Assembly: GCA_003265885.1 (NCBI GenBank)
Contig: QFBQ01000003.1
Coordinates: 1-64,000 of the forward strand
DNA: 64,000 nucleotides
Direction of reading: 5' to 3'
DNA from: Candidatus Marinamargulisbacteria bacterium SCGC AG-343-D04
GTDB taxonomy: Bacteria > Margulisbacteria > Marinamargulisbacteria > GCA-2716485 > GCA-002719695
Shown: piece by piece, positions 1-8,753 of the stretch
Layout: every line of letters starts with the position of its first letter
How positions within the stretch are numbered: position 1 is the stretch's first letter
Program-made: the position numbers and the translations under genes
Notes under the pieces: model-generated
Database searches by the model: none
Seen by the model: only the letters and a program-made list of their open reading frames with translations
What the model was told of the DNA's origin: nothing

Positions 1-144
1 TGCTGCTGAAATTTCCTTCACTTTTTCTTCTCGTGTTCCACAAATAATAACGGTGGCACCTTCTTGGATGCATTTTTCTGCAATAGCTTTACCAATGCCT
101 CGTGTTGAGCCTGTGATGAGTATTGTTTTGTTTTTTAATTTCAT
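1..144 (-). CDS. fabG: 3-oxoacyl-ACP reductase FabG, partial (N-terminus only)
   Basis: Only the first 48 codons lie in the window; the gene runs off the left edge. The reading on the minus strand starts with ATG at 144 after a good Shine-Dalgarno (AAAGGAG). It shows a short basic leader and then the short-chain dehydrogenase nucleotide motif TGSTRGIGKAIA at about residues 12-23. FabG reduces 3-oxoacyl-ACP with NADPH in fatty-acid elongation. The 12-bp gap after fabD, and fabH and plsX further upstream, make FabG much the likeliest short-chain dehydrogenase here. The catalytic Ser-Tyr-Lys lies outside the window. Confidence 0.85.
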   Translation of the reverse strand, partial: MKLKNKTILITGSTRGIGKAIAEKCIQEGATVIICGTREEKVKEISAA

Positions 145-156
145 AGTATCTCCTTT

Positions 157-1083
157 TTATTTTGAGGTATTTTGACAGAACTCATGTAAGCTTTCAGCTG
201 AATTTATGGATATGGTGTTGATTGAGCATGTTTTTTTTGCTAATCCGCTTAAAACCCTTCCAGGCCCTACTTCAATAAGAGTATCTATGTTTTCTTTTTC
301 GAAAAACTGGATGGTTTTTGTCCATAAGACAGATGAATTTACTTGTAAAGCAATGTTTTCTTTTAAATTGTGTTTATTTGTTTCAGGAATGGCTTGTCTA
401 TTGAGAACAATTGGATACATAGCCTCATTAAATGATTGGTCGGAAATAAAGGAGCTGAGCCCTTCTGCTGCAGAATTCATTAATGGAGAATGGAAGGCGC
501 CACTTACGGGCAAGTCTATACACTTTGCTCCTCGAGATACTAGTTTTTCTTTGCATTCATTTACCCCTTCTTTCTTCCCTGAAATCACAATTTGTGATGG
601 ACAATTATAATTGGCAGCGACAACAGGTTGTATAGAGGTTTCGTTGATGCAGTCTTTTATAGTGTCTTCGGTACTTCCAATTACGGCACACATGGCAGAA
701 TCTTCTGATGGATGTGCTTTTGCCATAAGTTCTCCACGTTTTTTAATAATGGATAACGTTGATTCTAAATCTAATACGCCACTTGCATAGTAAGCTGTTA
801 ACTCTCCTAAGCTGTGACCAGCTATATAACTAGGTGTTATATCTTTCTTTTTTAGTTCATTAAAAATAATGGCAGAAATTAAAAAGATTAACGGTTGAGC
901 ATATTGGGTTTTTTTTAATTGTTCCTGAGGGCCTTCAAAACAGACGGTCTTATAGTCTTCTCCTAAATAGTTGAATGCATCATTAAAGGTGTTCTTAGAC
1001 TCTTTTGAGATGTCTAAAAGGTCTAGGCCCATTCCTACCTTTTGAGACCCTTGGCCTGGAAAAATAATAGCTGTTTTTGTCAT
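157..1083 (-). CDS. fabD: Malonyl-CoA:ACP transacylase FabD
   Basis: The 308-residue length is normal for FabD, which moves malonyl groups from CoA to acyl carrier protein to supply fatty-acid synthesis in the cytosol. The N-terminus carries the GQGSQ motif (residues 10-14), the nucleophile elbow GHSLGE with Ser91, and the catalytic histidine in GAFHSPLM (His198). The C-terminus has the family GPGRVLSGL element. It starts 4 bp after fabH and is followed after 12 bp by fabG, so it is co-transcribed in the rpmF-plsX-fabH-fabD-fabG operon. Nothing is missing from the active site. Confidence 0.96.
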   Translation of the reverse strand: MTKTAIIFPGQGSQKVGMGLDLLDISKESKNTFNDAFNYLGEDYKTVCFEGPQEQLKKTQYAQPLIFLISAIIFNELKKKDITPSYIAGHSLGELTAYYASGVLDLESTLSIIKKRGELMAKAHPSEDSAMCAVIGSTEDTIKDCINETSIQPVVAANYNCPSQIVISGKKEGVNECKEKLVSRGAKCIDLPVSGAFHSPLMNSAAEGLSSFISDQSFNEAMYPIVLNRQAIPETNKHNLKENIALQVNSSVLWTKTIQFFEKENIDTLIEVGPGRVLSGLAKKTCSINTISINSAESLHEFCQNTSK

Positions 1084-1087
1084 TGTT

Positions 1088-2080
1088 TTAACTCCATTCG
1101 ATTAAATTTAATCCCCATGTAAAACCTGCTCCAAAACCTGCAAGTAAAATGAGATCTCCCTTTTGTAGTTTTTTTTCTTCATTTAATTCTGATAATGCTA
1201 TAGGAATAGTGGCTGCAGATGTGTTGCCATATTTTGTAACGTTTACTACTAACTTATCTTTATCTAACCCTATTGAATTAGCGATTTTGTCTAAAATACG
1301 CTTGTTGGCTTGGTGGCAAACTAGATAGCTTAAGTCATTTATATTTAAGTTGTGTTTATTCAGCATAGATTTAATTGCTGGGATGACGATAGAGATTGCA
1401 GATTTGAATACCCCTTTCCCATCCATAGTAATATAATGAGATTTTTCGTCTGTTATGGATGTGTTGAGGGGATATTTAGAGCCCCCTTTAGGAATCATGA
1501 GTAGTTCGGCTTTACTTCCATCTGAGTGAAGAGAGGAGTCAATAATTCCTCCTGTTTCTCCTTCTACTGTTTGAGTGACAAGTGCAGCTCCTGCTCCGTC
1601 AGCAAATAAAATACAGGTGCCTCTGTCTTCAAAATTGGTGATTTTTGATAAACAATCGGCGCCTATTACTAAAATATTTTTATACATATTGGATTCAATA
1701 AAACTTCTAGCTGTGGATAAAGCAAAACTAAACCCAGAGCATGCGGCTGAAAGATCGAAGGCTCCAATGGGTCCTAATTTTAGTTTTTCTTGAACTAAAC
1801 ATGCTGTTGATGGAAATGATAAATAATCTGGAGTTGAGGTTGCTACGATGATTAAGTCAATGTTGCTTTTGTCGATAGACGCATTTTGGATACAGTGTTG
1901 AGCCGCTTTTGTCGCAAGATCAGACGTGGAGGTTTCTTCTGATGCAATATATCTGCTTTTGATACCTGTTCGTTCAGTAATCCACTCATCTGATGTCTCA
2001 AGGCCTAAATCTACAAAATAGTGATTATGTGTTTCCTGTTCGCCTAAGGCGTGTCCTAATCCACTAATTCTAGCTTTCAT
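1088..2080 (-). CDS. fabH: 3-oxoacyl-ACP synthase III FabH
   Basis: FabH starts fatty-acid synthesis by condensing acetyl-CoA (or a short acyl-CoA) with malonyl-ACP. The 330-residue protein has the full catalytic triad: Cys114 in AACSGFSFAL, His256 in CHQAN and Asn286 in YGNTSAA. The C-terminal GAGFTWG motif is also typical. Its ATG overlaps the TGA stop of plsX (ATGA), which suggests translational coupling. Acyl-CoA preference (straight or branched) cannot be read from sequence alone. Confidence 0.96.
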   Translation of the reverse strand: MKARISGLGHALGEQETHNHYFVDLGLETSDEWITERTGIKSRYIASEETSTSDLATKAAQHCIQNASIDKSNIDLIIVATSTPDYLSFPSTACLVQEKLKLGPIGAFDLSAACSGFSFALSTARSFIESNMYKNILVIGADCLSKITNFEDRGTCILFADGAGAALVTQTVEGETGGIIDSSLHSDGSKAELLMIPKGGSKYPLNTSITDEKSHYITMDGKGVFKSAISIVIPAIKSMLNKHNLNINDLSYLVCHQANKRILDKIANSIGLDKDKLVVNVTKYGNTSAATIPIALSELNEEKKLQKGDLILLAGFGAGFTWGLNLIEWS

Positions 2081-3102
2081 GAGTTAGATTTATCTTTTAA
2101 TGGAATGTTGGAATTCTTTAATGAGAATTTGATTTTATCTATCATGGAAGATTGGACAGATTGATACGCCATTTTCAAAGCATTTTTAATGGCTTTTTCA
2201 GAAGCGCTTCCATGAGCAATGATACTGATGCCATTCACTCCTAGAAAATAGGCGCCTCCATATTCATCATAGTCAAAACGTTTTTTAAAACGTTTAAAAG
2301 TAGGTTTTAAGAGTAGTAAGCCCAAAAAACTAATAAGAGACCTCTTTGCCTCTTCTTTGAAGAATTTTCTAAATAATGAGGTGATTCCTTCCCCAAACTT
2401 TAAGACGTTATTTCCTACGAACCCATCACATATGACAACGTCTGCTTTCCCTTTTGTTAAATCTTTTCCCTCAACATTTCCAATGAAATTTAAATCGAGT
2501 GTTTCTATAAGATCATAACTTTGCTGGGTTAACATATTTCCTTTTTCTCTTTCTTCTCCGATATTTAATAGACCTACTCTAGGACTAGAAGTTTTAAGAA
2601 TTTCCTTTGAAAAACAATTTCCCATAACAGCAAATTGGGCTAAATGGTCTGGTTTGCAGTCGACATTGGATCCCATATCTAACATTGTAAAATGTTTTTT
2701 CTCAGATGGAATAATGCCTGCTAATGCGGGTCTTTCTATTCCCTCAATTCTTCCCAGGATAAATGTTGTCGCTGTTAACACGGCCCCCGTGTTTCCTGCC
2801 GAAACAAAGGCGTCAGCTTGTCCCGATTTAACAAACTCAAGTCCTATATGAATGGATGATTTTTTTTTGGATCTAAATGCTTTTGCAGGTGAATCTGTCA
2901 TTTCAATCACGTCTTTAGCATGAACGATCTCAATGTTTTTATGAGGAAATTGTTTGTATTTCTTTAAACTTTTTTCGATTAAGGGACGGTTTCCAACTAA
3001 AATAACTGTAATAGGATACTCTGAAACTGCTTTGAGTGCCCCTTTGATATTAGTGTCCGGAAAAAAGTCGCCTCCCATGGCATCTAGTACTATGCGTGGC
3101 AA
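2077..3102 (-). CDS. plsX: Phosphate acyltransferase PlsX
   Basis: PlsX makes acyl-phosphate from acyl-ACP, the acyl donor for PlsY in phosphatidic-acid synthesis. The 341-residue protein opens with the family signature IVLDAMGGDFFPD, and it contains SAGNTGA, DMGSNVDCKP and ICDGFVGNN in the usual order. It sits between rpmF (1-bp gap) and fabH (4-bp overlap), the classic rpmF-plsX-fabH arrangement. PlsY is not in the window. The last 25 residues are Ser/Lys/Asn-rich and look like an unstructured tail. Confidence 0.96.
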   Translation of the reverse strand: MPRIVLDAMGGDFFPDTNIKGALKAVSEYPITVILVGNRPLIEKSLKKYKQFPHKNIEIVHAKDVIEMTDSPAKAFRSKKKSSIHIGLEFVKSGQADAFVSAGNTGAVLTATTFILGRIEGIERPALAGIIPSEKKHFTMLDMGSNVDCKPDHLAQFAVMGNCFSKEILKTSSPRVGLLNIGEEREKGNMLTQQSYDLIETLDLNFIGNVEGKDLTKGKADVVICDGFVGNNVLKFGEGITSLFRKFFKEEAKRSLISFLGLLLLKPTFKRFKKRFDYDEYGGAYFLGVNGISIIAHGSASEKAIKNALKMAYQSVQSSMIDKIKFSLKNSNIPLKDKSNS

Positions 3103-3103
3103 A

Positions 3104-3307
3104 TTAACTTTCCTTTTCTGGTTTTTCCTTTACTTTGATAGTTAATACTTGTTTCCCTTTATAAAATCCACATGCTGTACATGCATGGTGTGGGCGAACA
3201 TACTCGTCACAGTTTGTACACTTTACAAGTGTAGGAACATTTATTTTCCATAATGATTTATGGGTTCTTTTTCTTGCTTTTGAACGTCTTCTTTTTGGTA
3301 CTGCCAT
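3104..3307 (-). CDS. rpmF: 50S ribosomal protein bL32
   Basis: A 67-residue, strongly basic protein that begins MAVPKRRRSKARKRTH, the diagnostic N-terminus of bL32. It keeps the four-cysteine zinc ribbon (CTNC at residues 33-36 and CTAC at 46-49), so it is the zinc-binding (C+) form. It is the first gene of the plsX-fab operon, so ribosome synthesis and lipid synthesis share one transcript here, as in many bacteria. A strong promoter lies 35-63 bp upstream. Confidence 0.97.
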   Translation of the reverse strand: MAVPKRRRSKARKRTHKSLWKINVPTLVKCTNCDEYVRPHHACTACGFYKGKQVLTIKVKEKPEKES

Positions 3308-3341
3308 TTTATTTTGCTCTTTTCTATTTAATTAGATCTTT

Positions 3342-3370
3342 ATTTTAAAAATATATTGGATAATTGTCAA
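3342..3370 (-). promoter_or_regulatory. Sigma-70-type promoter of the rpmF-plsX-fabHDG operon
   Basis: On the minus strand a perfect -35 box TTGACA (3370-3365) is followed after exactly 17 bp by a -10 box TAAAAT (3347-3342). Transcription would begin near 3335, about 28 nt before the rpmF ATG, enough room for the AAGAG ribosome site. It lies in the short gap behind pyrG, so the lipid operon can be expressed independently of pyrG. Confidence 0.75.
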
Positions 3371-3401
3371 TATGTTTGAAGAGTATTGAAGATCTCGTTT
3401 T

Positions 3402-5033
3402 TTACTTTTTTTGGGTCTTTAGTTTTTTTCTCATGTATGATTCTTTTATAAATGATTTGAATAATGGATGTGGTTTGTAAGGTCTAGATTTGAATTCTGG
3501 GTGAAATTGACATGCTACAAACCACGCATGATCTTTTAATTCTATGACTTCTACGAGTTTTTGATCGGGAGATGTTCCGGAAAAGATCACTCCTTTTTCT
3601 TCAAATTGTTTTTTATAGGTATTATTAAATTCATACCGGTGTCGGTGTCTTTCTGAAATGGAATTTAGTTCATAAGCATCGTAGAGTTTGGTTTGTTCTT
3701 GGATTTTACATGGATAAGCACCCAATCTCATGGTGCCACCTTTTTCTTTTATATCTTTTTGATGGGGAAGAATATCTATTACGGGATTAGATGTGGTAGA
3801 TTTGAATTCAGAGCTGTGGGCATTTTCTAAATGGAGGACATGTCTTGCAAAATCTATAATGGCAACATGCATTCCTAAACATAAACCTAGATATGGGATA
3901 TTGTTTTCTCTAGCATATTTTGAGGCTAAAATTTTTCCTTCTATTCCTCTATCTCCGAAACCTCCAGGAACTAATATTCCATCACATGTTTCTAGTAATG
4001 AAATATTCTTCTTGTTTTCTAAGTCTTCACTATTGATGAGATTTATCTTGCAATCACATGCATTGGCGGCTGCAGCATGTTTGAGAGCTTCTACAACGCT
4101 AATATATGAATCGGATAGGGTGGTGTATTTTCCCACTAAACAAATAGATATGGTTGGTTTTCCCTCTTTATGGATGATATCTGTATACTGTTTCCATTCT
4201 GTTAACTTTGCCTCTTTATAGTCTAAACTTAATTTTTTTAAGGTAACTTGGTCTAGTTTTTCATTTTTTAATAATAAGGGGACATCATATATGCTAGGAG
4301 CATCTTGGCACATAATCACAGCTTCTTCTGTTACGTCACAAAATAATGCGATTTTCTTTTTGAGTTCTATAGGGAAGGGGTTTGTTGATCTGCAAATGAG
4401 TATATCTGTTTGAATGCCTATAGTGCGGAGTTCTTTGACACTGTGCTGTGTTGGTTTTGTTTTAAATTCCCCGGAACTATCAAGATATGGAATTAGAGTA
4501 AGATGCATATGAATACAGTTTTCTTTGTTTTCAAATTGGAATTGTCGGATAGCTTCTAAAAAAGGTAAACTTTCAATATCTCCAATAGTTCCGCCTATTT
4601 CTGTAATAACAATATCTGTTATTTCAGTTTGTGAAGAAGCCATGATTCTTTTTTTAATTTCATTGGTGACATGAGGAATAATTTGTACTGTATTCCCAAG
4701 ATAATCGCCTCGCCTTTCTTTTGTTAAGACTTCATGGAAAATCATTCCAGATGTTACGTTGTTGACTCTATACAAGTTCTTATCGATAAAACGTTCATAG
4801 TGACCTAAATCTAAGTCTGTTTCACATCCGTCTTCTGTTACAAATACTTCTCCGTGTTCATAGGGATTCATCGTTCCAGGATCGAGATTTAAATAAGGAT
4901 CAAACTTTTGAAGAGTTACAGTATGCCCTTGATCTTTTAGTAATACGCCTAAAGAAGCCCCGACGATACCTTTTCCTAGAGAGGAGGTTACTCCTCCTGT
5001 TATAAAAATATATTTCGTATTATTTTTTGTCAT
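3402..5033 (-). CDS. pyrG: CTP synthase
   Basis: This enzyme makes CTP from UTP, ATP and glutamine. The 543-residue protein has the N-terminal synthetase domain (FITGGVTSSLGKGI at residues 10-23, then KFDPYLNLDPGTM at 43-55) and a C-terminal class I glutamine amidotransferase domain with the nucleophile Cys385 in GLCLGMH. The late histidine-glutamate pair sits in FHPEFKSRP. Length and domain order match the family. No good Shine-Dalgarno precedes the ATG. A TATAAA box 10 nt upstream of it suggests a very short or absent leader. Confidence 0.97.
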   Translation of the reverse strand: MTKNNTKYIFITGGVTSSLGKGIVGASLGVLLKDQGHTVTLQKFDPYLNLDPGTMNPYEHGEVFVTEDGCETDLDLGHYERFIDKNLYRVNNVTSGMIFHEVLTKERRGDYLGNTVQIIPHVTNEIKKRIMASSQTEITDIVITEIGGTIGDIESLPFLEAIRQFQFENKENCIHMHLTLIPYLDSSGEFKTKPTQHSVKELRTIGIQTDILICRSTNPFPIELKKKIALFCDVTEEAVIMCQDAPSIYDVPLLLKNEKLDQVTLKKLSLDYKEAKLTEWKQYTDIIHKEGKPTISICLVGKYTTLSDSYISVVEALKHAAAANACDCKINLINSEDLENKKNISLLETCDGILVPGGFGDRGIEGKILASKYARENNIPYLGLCLGMHVAIIDFARHVLHLENAHSSEFKSTTSNPVIDILPHQKDIKEKGGTMRLGAYPCKIQEQTKLYDAYELNSISERHRHRYEFNNTYKKQFEEKGVIFSGTSPDQKLVEVIELKDHAWFVACQFHPEFKSRPYKPHPLFKSFIKESYMRKKLKTQKK

Positions 5034-5094
5034 TTGAGGATACTTTATAACATATTTATTTGTAATATCCTATGTTTTTTAGGTGATTTTTATG

Positions 5095-5727
5095 TTACTT
5101 GAGGTAGCAGAAAAAAAAGTTTCGTCTTTTTGTTTGATTGTTTTTTCTATAAGAAAAATACATGGTATTGTTGCAACATGTGCAATATGGGCTAACGATA
5201 AGGTGATTTTCGCTTAAGTTGAGTTCGTTTTGTAGTTGGGTGATATTGTTTTTTTGAAGATTATAATATTCTCGAGTTTTACTATTAATTTCATAGCAGT
5301 GGGAACAAATATGTGGGCCAAACCAAATTGAAAAGTCTTTATTTGACTGTGTTTTTTTGCTTAATGTTTGTATTGCCTTTTGAAGAAGTTTTTTTTCTGT
5401 ACCCTTCCTTCCAGAATGAATGGAACATAAATATCCTGATGGGTGGCTGATAATAATAGGCATGCAATCGGCAGTTCGTACAGCTAAAATGATGTTTTTA
5501 GAGTTAGTGATTAGACAATCGGTATTGAGAATGGTTGTTATTTTTTTTTGTAAAGTTTTAGGATTAATGAGGTGGATGTTATCTGAATGAGTTTGATTCA
5601 TTTTAACTAGGGGATAGCTCAAGGTCTTGATATGGTCAAAGGTTTGTCTGAGAAGCTGTTCTTTGTTTGATTCAAAAAAAACTACGTTAGAGTGCATGGT
5701 GATTTTTTGTAAATATATTACCTTCAT
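5095..5727 (-). CDS. pgeF: PgeF/YfiH-type peptidoglycan editing factor (laccase-domain purine nucleoside phosphorylase family)
   Basis: Members of this family hydrolyse or phosphorolyse purine nucleosides in vitro, and in E. coli PgeF (YfiH) removes wrongly built muropeptide precursors. The zinc-site residues are visible: His in QTHSDNIHL, Cys in RTADCMPIII and His in SIHSGRKGT (usually HAGWRGT). The later GPHICSHCYEIN is the usual GPxIGxxxYEV. At 210 residues it is somewhat short for the family, trimmed at the N-terminus. The start at 5727 overlaps dprA by 41 bp. An internal ATG at 5697 (codon 11) would cut this to 11 bp and is a fair alternative. Neither has a clear ribosome site. Confidence 0.8.
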   Translation of the reverse strand: MKVIYLQKITMHSNVVFFESNKEQLLRQTFDHIKTLSYPLVKMNQTHSDNIHLINPKTLQKKITTILNTDCLITNSKNIILAVRTADCMPIIISHPSGYLCSIHSGRKGTEKKLLQKAIQTLSKKTQSNKDFSIWFGPHICSHCYEINSKTREYYNLQKNNITQLQNELNLSENHLIVSPYCTCCNNTMYFSYRKNNQTKRRNFFFCYLK

Positions 5728-6808
5728 TTTTTATAATACAGTTTTTTAGTTCGAGACATGTTAATGAATGAAGTACCTTTGTCATAGGTAATGATGTCTG
5801 TGCAATAATACTGTCTATATGCATAGGTTTTGATAAAATCGATAGAATCGATGATTCATCTGGGGTAAGTGCTTCTTGAGTAACTTTTTCTATTAGAGGC
5901 AGAGTATTGTGGGTAGTGATAGAGTGAGGGGGCATTTGAAATTCTTCAAAAATATCATTAGGATGGAGAGTGCACTTTGCTCCTTGTTGAATGAGATGTA
6001 AGGTTCCTTCTGAATTGCTGTCGAAAATGGATCCGGGGACTGCAAAAACTTCTCTATTTTGGTCTATGGCATGTTGAACGGTAATGAGTGATCCGCTTTT
6101 TGTTTTTGCTTCACAAACGATTATTCCCTTTGATAAACCACTAATAATTCTATTTCTTAATGGAAAATGAAAAGGACTGGGTTCGATAAATAATGGGAAT
6201 TCGCTTAGTAATAAACCCTTTGATTCTATGATCTCATTAGCTAGAGTATGGTGAGAGTACGGATAATATTTGTCTAAACCGACGCCCATTACAGCTATTG
6301 TTTCTTTGTTGTTTTTTACACATGTTTTGTGAGCAGTGTAGTCGATGCCTCTTGCAAAGCCAGAAACGATTGAGAAGGCCTGGCTACACTCCTGAGTGAA
6401 TAATTCCGCGACTCTAATGCCATATGGAGATGCCTTTCTTGGTCCTACAACTCCAAGACAGTGTTTTGTGAGGCACTTTATATTTCCTTTGTAAAAAAGT
6501 ATAGGAGGTGGAAAACTGATTTCTTTTAATAGGGGGGGGTATTCTGGATTGTTTAACGTTAAAAGTTTAATAGAATTTTTTTCCATGAATGATGTCGTTT
6601 TTTTTGCGTTAAATGAGTTTAACTTTTCAGAAAAGAGAGTGGTTTTCTTTAAATTAAATTGCTTTAATAAGGGGGTGATATTCTTTTTTAACTCTTCTAT
6701 TGAGCTGACATTATTAATAATGAAATGACATAATTTTGAATTGAAATAACTGATGTGATTTAGACACAGAGCGTCTTCATCTTTCTTAAGAATTGGATAA
6801 AATGTCAT
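5687..6808 (-). CDS. dprA: DNA-processing protein DprA (Smf)
   Basis: DprA binds incoming single-stranded DNA and loads RecA during natural transformation. The 373-residue protein has an N-terminal helical region, the Rossmann-like DNA-binding core with VGPRKASPYG (121-130) and SGFARGID (149-156), the RNRIISGLS segment and EVFAVPGS. A C-terminal winged-helix-like part follows (about 310-365). It overlaps dxr by 23 bp and pgeF by up to 41 bp, so it belongs to the pyrH-frr-uppS-cdsA-dxr transcript. Its presence hints at DNA uptake, but DprA is also widespread in non-competent bacteria. Confidence 0.93.
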   Translation of the reverse strand: MTFYPILKKDEDALCLNHISYFNSKLCHFIINNVSSIEELKKNITPLLKQFNLKKTTLFSEKLNSFNAKKTTSFMEKNSIKLLTLNNPEYPPLLKEISFPPPILFYKGNIKCLTKHCLGVVGPRKASPYGIRVAELFTQECSQAFSIVSGFARGIDYTAHKTCVKNNKETIAVMGVGLDKYYPYSHHTLANEIIESKGLLLSEFPLFIEPSPFHFPLRNRIISGLSKGIIVCEAKTKSGSLITVQHAIDQNREVFAVPGSIFDSNSEGTLHLIQQGAKCTLHPNDIFEEFQMPPHSITTHNTLPLIEKVTQEALTPDESSILSILSKPMHIDSIIAQTSLPMTKVLHSLTCLELKNCIIKNEGNIFTKNHHAL

Positions 6809-7940
6809 GTTTTATTTTTCTGTCTATGTCTATAATGTCTTCAATAGAAAGCGTACTATAATGGTTGAATGAATTGAGTTGATTTTCAATGGTTGTGTGG
6901 ATGTCTAAAAATGATATTTTCTCTTTAAGAAAAAGGGATACAGCGGCTTCATTAGCTGCATTGAAGACAACTGGATATGACCCTTTTTTTATGCCACATT
7001 CAATAGCCAGTGGTAGAAGAGGAAACTTTTTATGATTGGGGTCTTCAAAGGTCATTATAGAACATTGTTTAAAATCAAGTCGTTTGAATGCTGTTTTTAA
7101 TTTTTGTGGGTAGGTAATGGCATATTGGATCGGGAATCGCATGTCAGTAGGGGATAGATGGGCTAAAATATTGCCGTCAATAAATTCAACAATCCCATGA
7201 ACGATACTTTGTCTATGAATGAGTACATCTATTTTATCATAAGAAATATTAAACAAATGATGAGCTTCCATTATCTCTAAGCCTTTATTGACTAATGTTG
7301 CGCTATCGATTGAAATTTTATTTCCCATGGACCATTTGGGGTGTTTGAGAGCTTGATTTACAGTAATAGTGTTGAATTTATTACTATCATATTCCCAAAA
7401 TGGTCCGCCTGATGCGGTAAGTATTACTTTTTCAATCGAATGGGGAGGGTGATTCGATTCTAGACATTGCTTGATTGCAGCATGCTCTGAATCTATGGGA
7501 ATAATGGAGATGTTATTTTCTTTGGCTTTAGTCATAATAATATCGCCTGCAGAGACAAGAACTTCTTTGCAGGCTAATGCAATATTGTTTTTTTCTTGAA
7601 GTGCTTTGAATGTAGGCATTATTCCTGTGGTGCCAACTAATGCGACAATTAATAAATCTACGGATTCAGACGCAATGTTTAAAAGTCCTTTGTTTCCAAC
7701 AACTACGGCTGTTGTTTGATTGTTTGAATGAATAAATTCAATGAGTTCTTTTCTATCCTCTTCTTTTTGGATACATACAATTTTGGGAGAGAATTCTATA
7801 ATCTGCTTTTTTAATAAAGATATGTTTTGTCCAGCTGATAAACCTATTACTGTATATATTTCTTTAAATTCTCTAATTACATCTAATGATTGAGTCCCAA
7901 TGGAGCCAGTTGAACCTAAAATGCTTATTTTTTTTGTCAT
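6786..7940 (-). CDS. dxr: 1-deoxy-D-xylulose 5-phosphate reductoisomerase
   Basis: Dxr converts DXP to MEP, the committed step of the non-mevalonate isoprenoid pathway. The 384-residue protein has the NADPH loop GSTGSIGTQS (residues 9-18), the metal site IDSEHAA, and the substrate loop with SATLVNKGLEIMEAHHLF. Length is normal. The ATG directly follows the cdsA stop with no gap. Together with uppS and cdsA it forms the usual isoprenoid/phospholipid block. In many bacteria rseP follows dxr, but here rseP is elsewhere and divergent. Confidence 0.96.
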   Translation of the reverse strand: MTKKISILGSTGSIGTQSLDVIREFKEIYTVIGLSAGQNISLLKKQIIEFSPKIVCIQKEEDRKELIEFIHSNNQTTAVVVGNKGLLNIASESVDLLIVALVGTTGIMPTFKALQEKNNIALACKEVLVSAGDIIMTKAKENNISIIPIDSEHAAIKQCLESNHPPHSIEKVILTASGGPFWEYDSNKFNTITVNQALKHPKWSMGNKISIDSATLVNKGLEIMEAHHLFNISYDKIDVLIHRQSIVHGIVEFIDGNILAHLSPTDMRFPIQYAITYPQKLKTAFKRLDFKQCSIMTFEDPNHKKFPLLPLAIECGIKKGSYPVVFNAANEAAVSLFLKEKISFLDIHTTIENQLNSFNHYSTLSIEDIIDIDRKIKHDILSNS

Positions 7941-8753
7941 TTAAAATAAATATTCTAAAAATAGTTTGATATAAAAAAAGAGTGGAAGTGTGAAAATATA
8001 TCCGTCTAACCTGTCATAAATACCCCCATGTCCTGGAAGAATTGAGGATGAATCTTTTACATTAAAATGTCGTTTGATTAAGGACTCATGAAGGTCTCCA
8101 AGAGGGGATGTGAATGAAATAAATAAACAAATGGGGATGTAAATAAATGGAGGAAGGCCTATTAAGAATATAAGGGAAGTTCCTGTAATGATTCCAGCAG
8201 TTATGCCACATATACTCCCTTCAATTGTTTTATTGGGGCTTATGGTGCTTAATTTTCTTTTTCCAATGAGCTTTCCAGAGAAATAGGCGCATGAATCTAC
8301 AGTGCTAACGATTGCGATGATCCATAATGCATCAATGAAGCCGGATTCTTGGTTTCTGATAAGGGTTGCAACAGGAATTGTTAACGAAAGGTGAAACAAT
8401 GTATAACTATAAGTTCCAAAAATTGAATGAAATGTAAGGGGCTTTTTTCTGATTAATTCTAGTAAACTTAATACCAAAAGTAAGACAGTAGGAAGGAAGA
8501 TGTAGGGAGAACTCCAGATAGAAAGAGTGAGTTTTGTGTTAAACGTGGTTGTGAGGATGGCTAAAAGTAGGCCATAAGCTATTATTTTAGGAAAGATATG
8601 ATGATTTATTTTTTTTATGTTTAAAATTTCATTGAAACATACTAGACATAAACCTGCTATTGCTAGCCCTATAAAAATGCCCCCCAAATAAATGATAGTT
8701 ATGGTTAAAGTATATAGAAGAAATGCTGTTAAAAGGCGCTTGTTTAAATTCAT
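7941..8753 (-). CDS. cdsA: Phosphatidate cytidylyltransferase
   Basis: CdsA is an inner-membrane enzyme that turns phosphatidic acid and CTP into CDP-diacylglycerol, the branch point of phospholipid synthesis. The 270-residue protein is built of about eight hydrophobic segments. Near the C-terminus it has the family signature: SLIKRHFNVKDSS followed by LPGHGGIYDRLDG, containing the metal-binding acidic residues. Its start overlaps the uppS stop by 4 bp. Substrate supply from pyrG (CTP) and plsX is encoded in the same region. Confidence 0.95.
   Translation of the reverse strand: MNLNKRLLTAFLLYTLTITIIYLGGIFIGLAIAGLCLVCFNEILNIKKINHHIFPKIIAYGLLLAILTTTFNTKLTLSIWSSPYIFLPTVLLLVLSLLELIRKKPLTFHSIFGTYSYTLFHLSLTIPVATLIRNQESGFIDALWIIAIVSTVDSCAYFSGKLIGKRKLSTISPNKTIEGSICGITAGIITGTSLIFLIGLPPFIYIPICLFISFTSPLGDLHESLIKRHFNVKDSSSILPGHGGIYDRLDGYIFTLPLFFYIKLFLEYLF

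Noticed and set aside
206..610. Open frame of 134 codons on the plus strand inside fabD
   Set aside because: It lies wholly antisense to a well-supported fabD with intact active site, and its translation has no recognisable motif or ribosome site.
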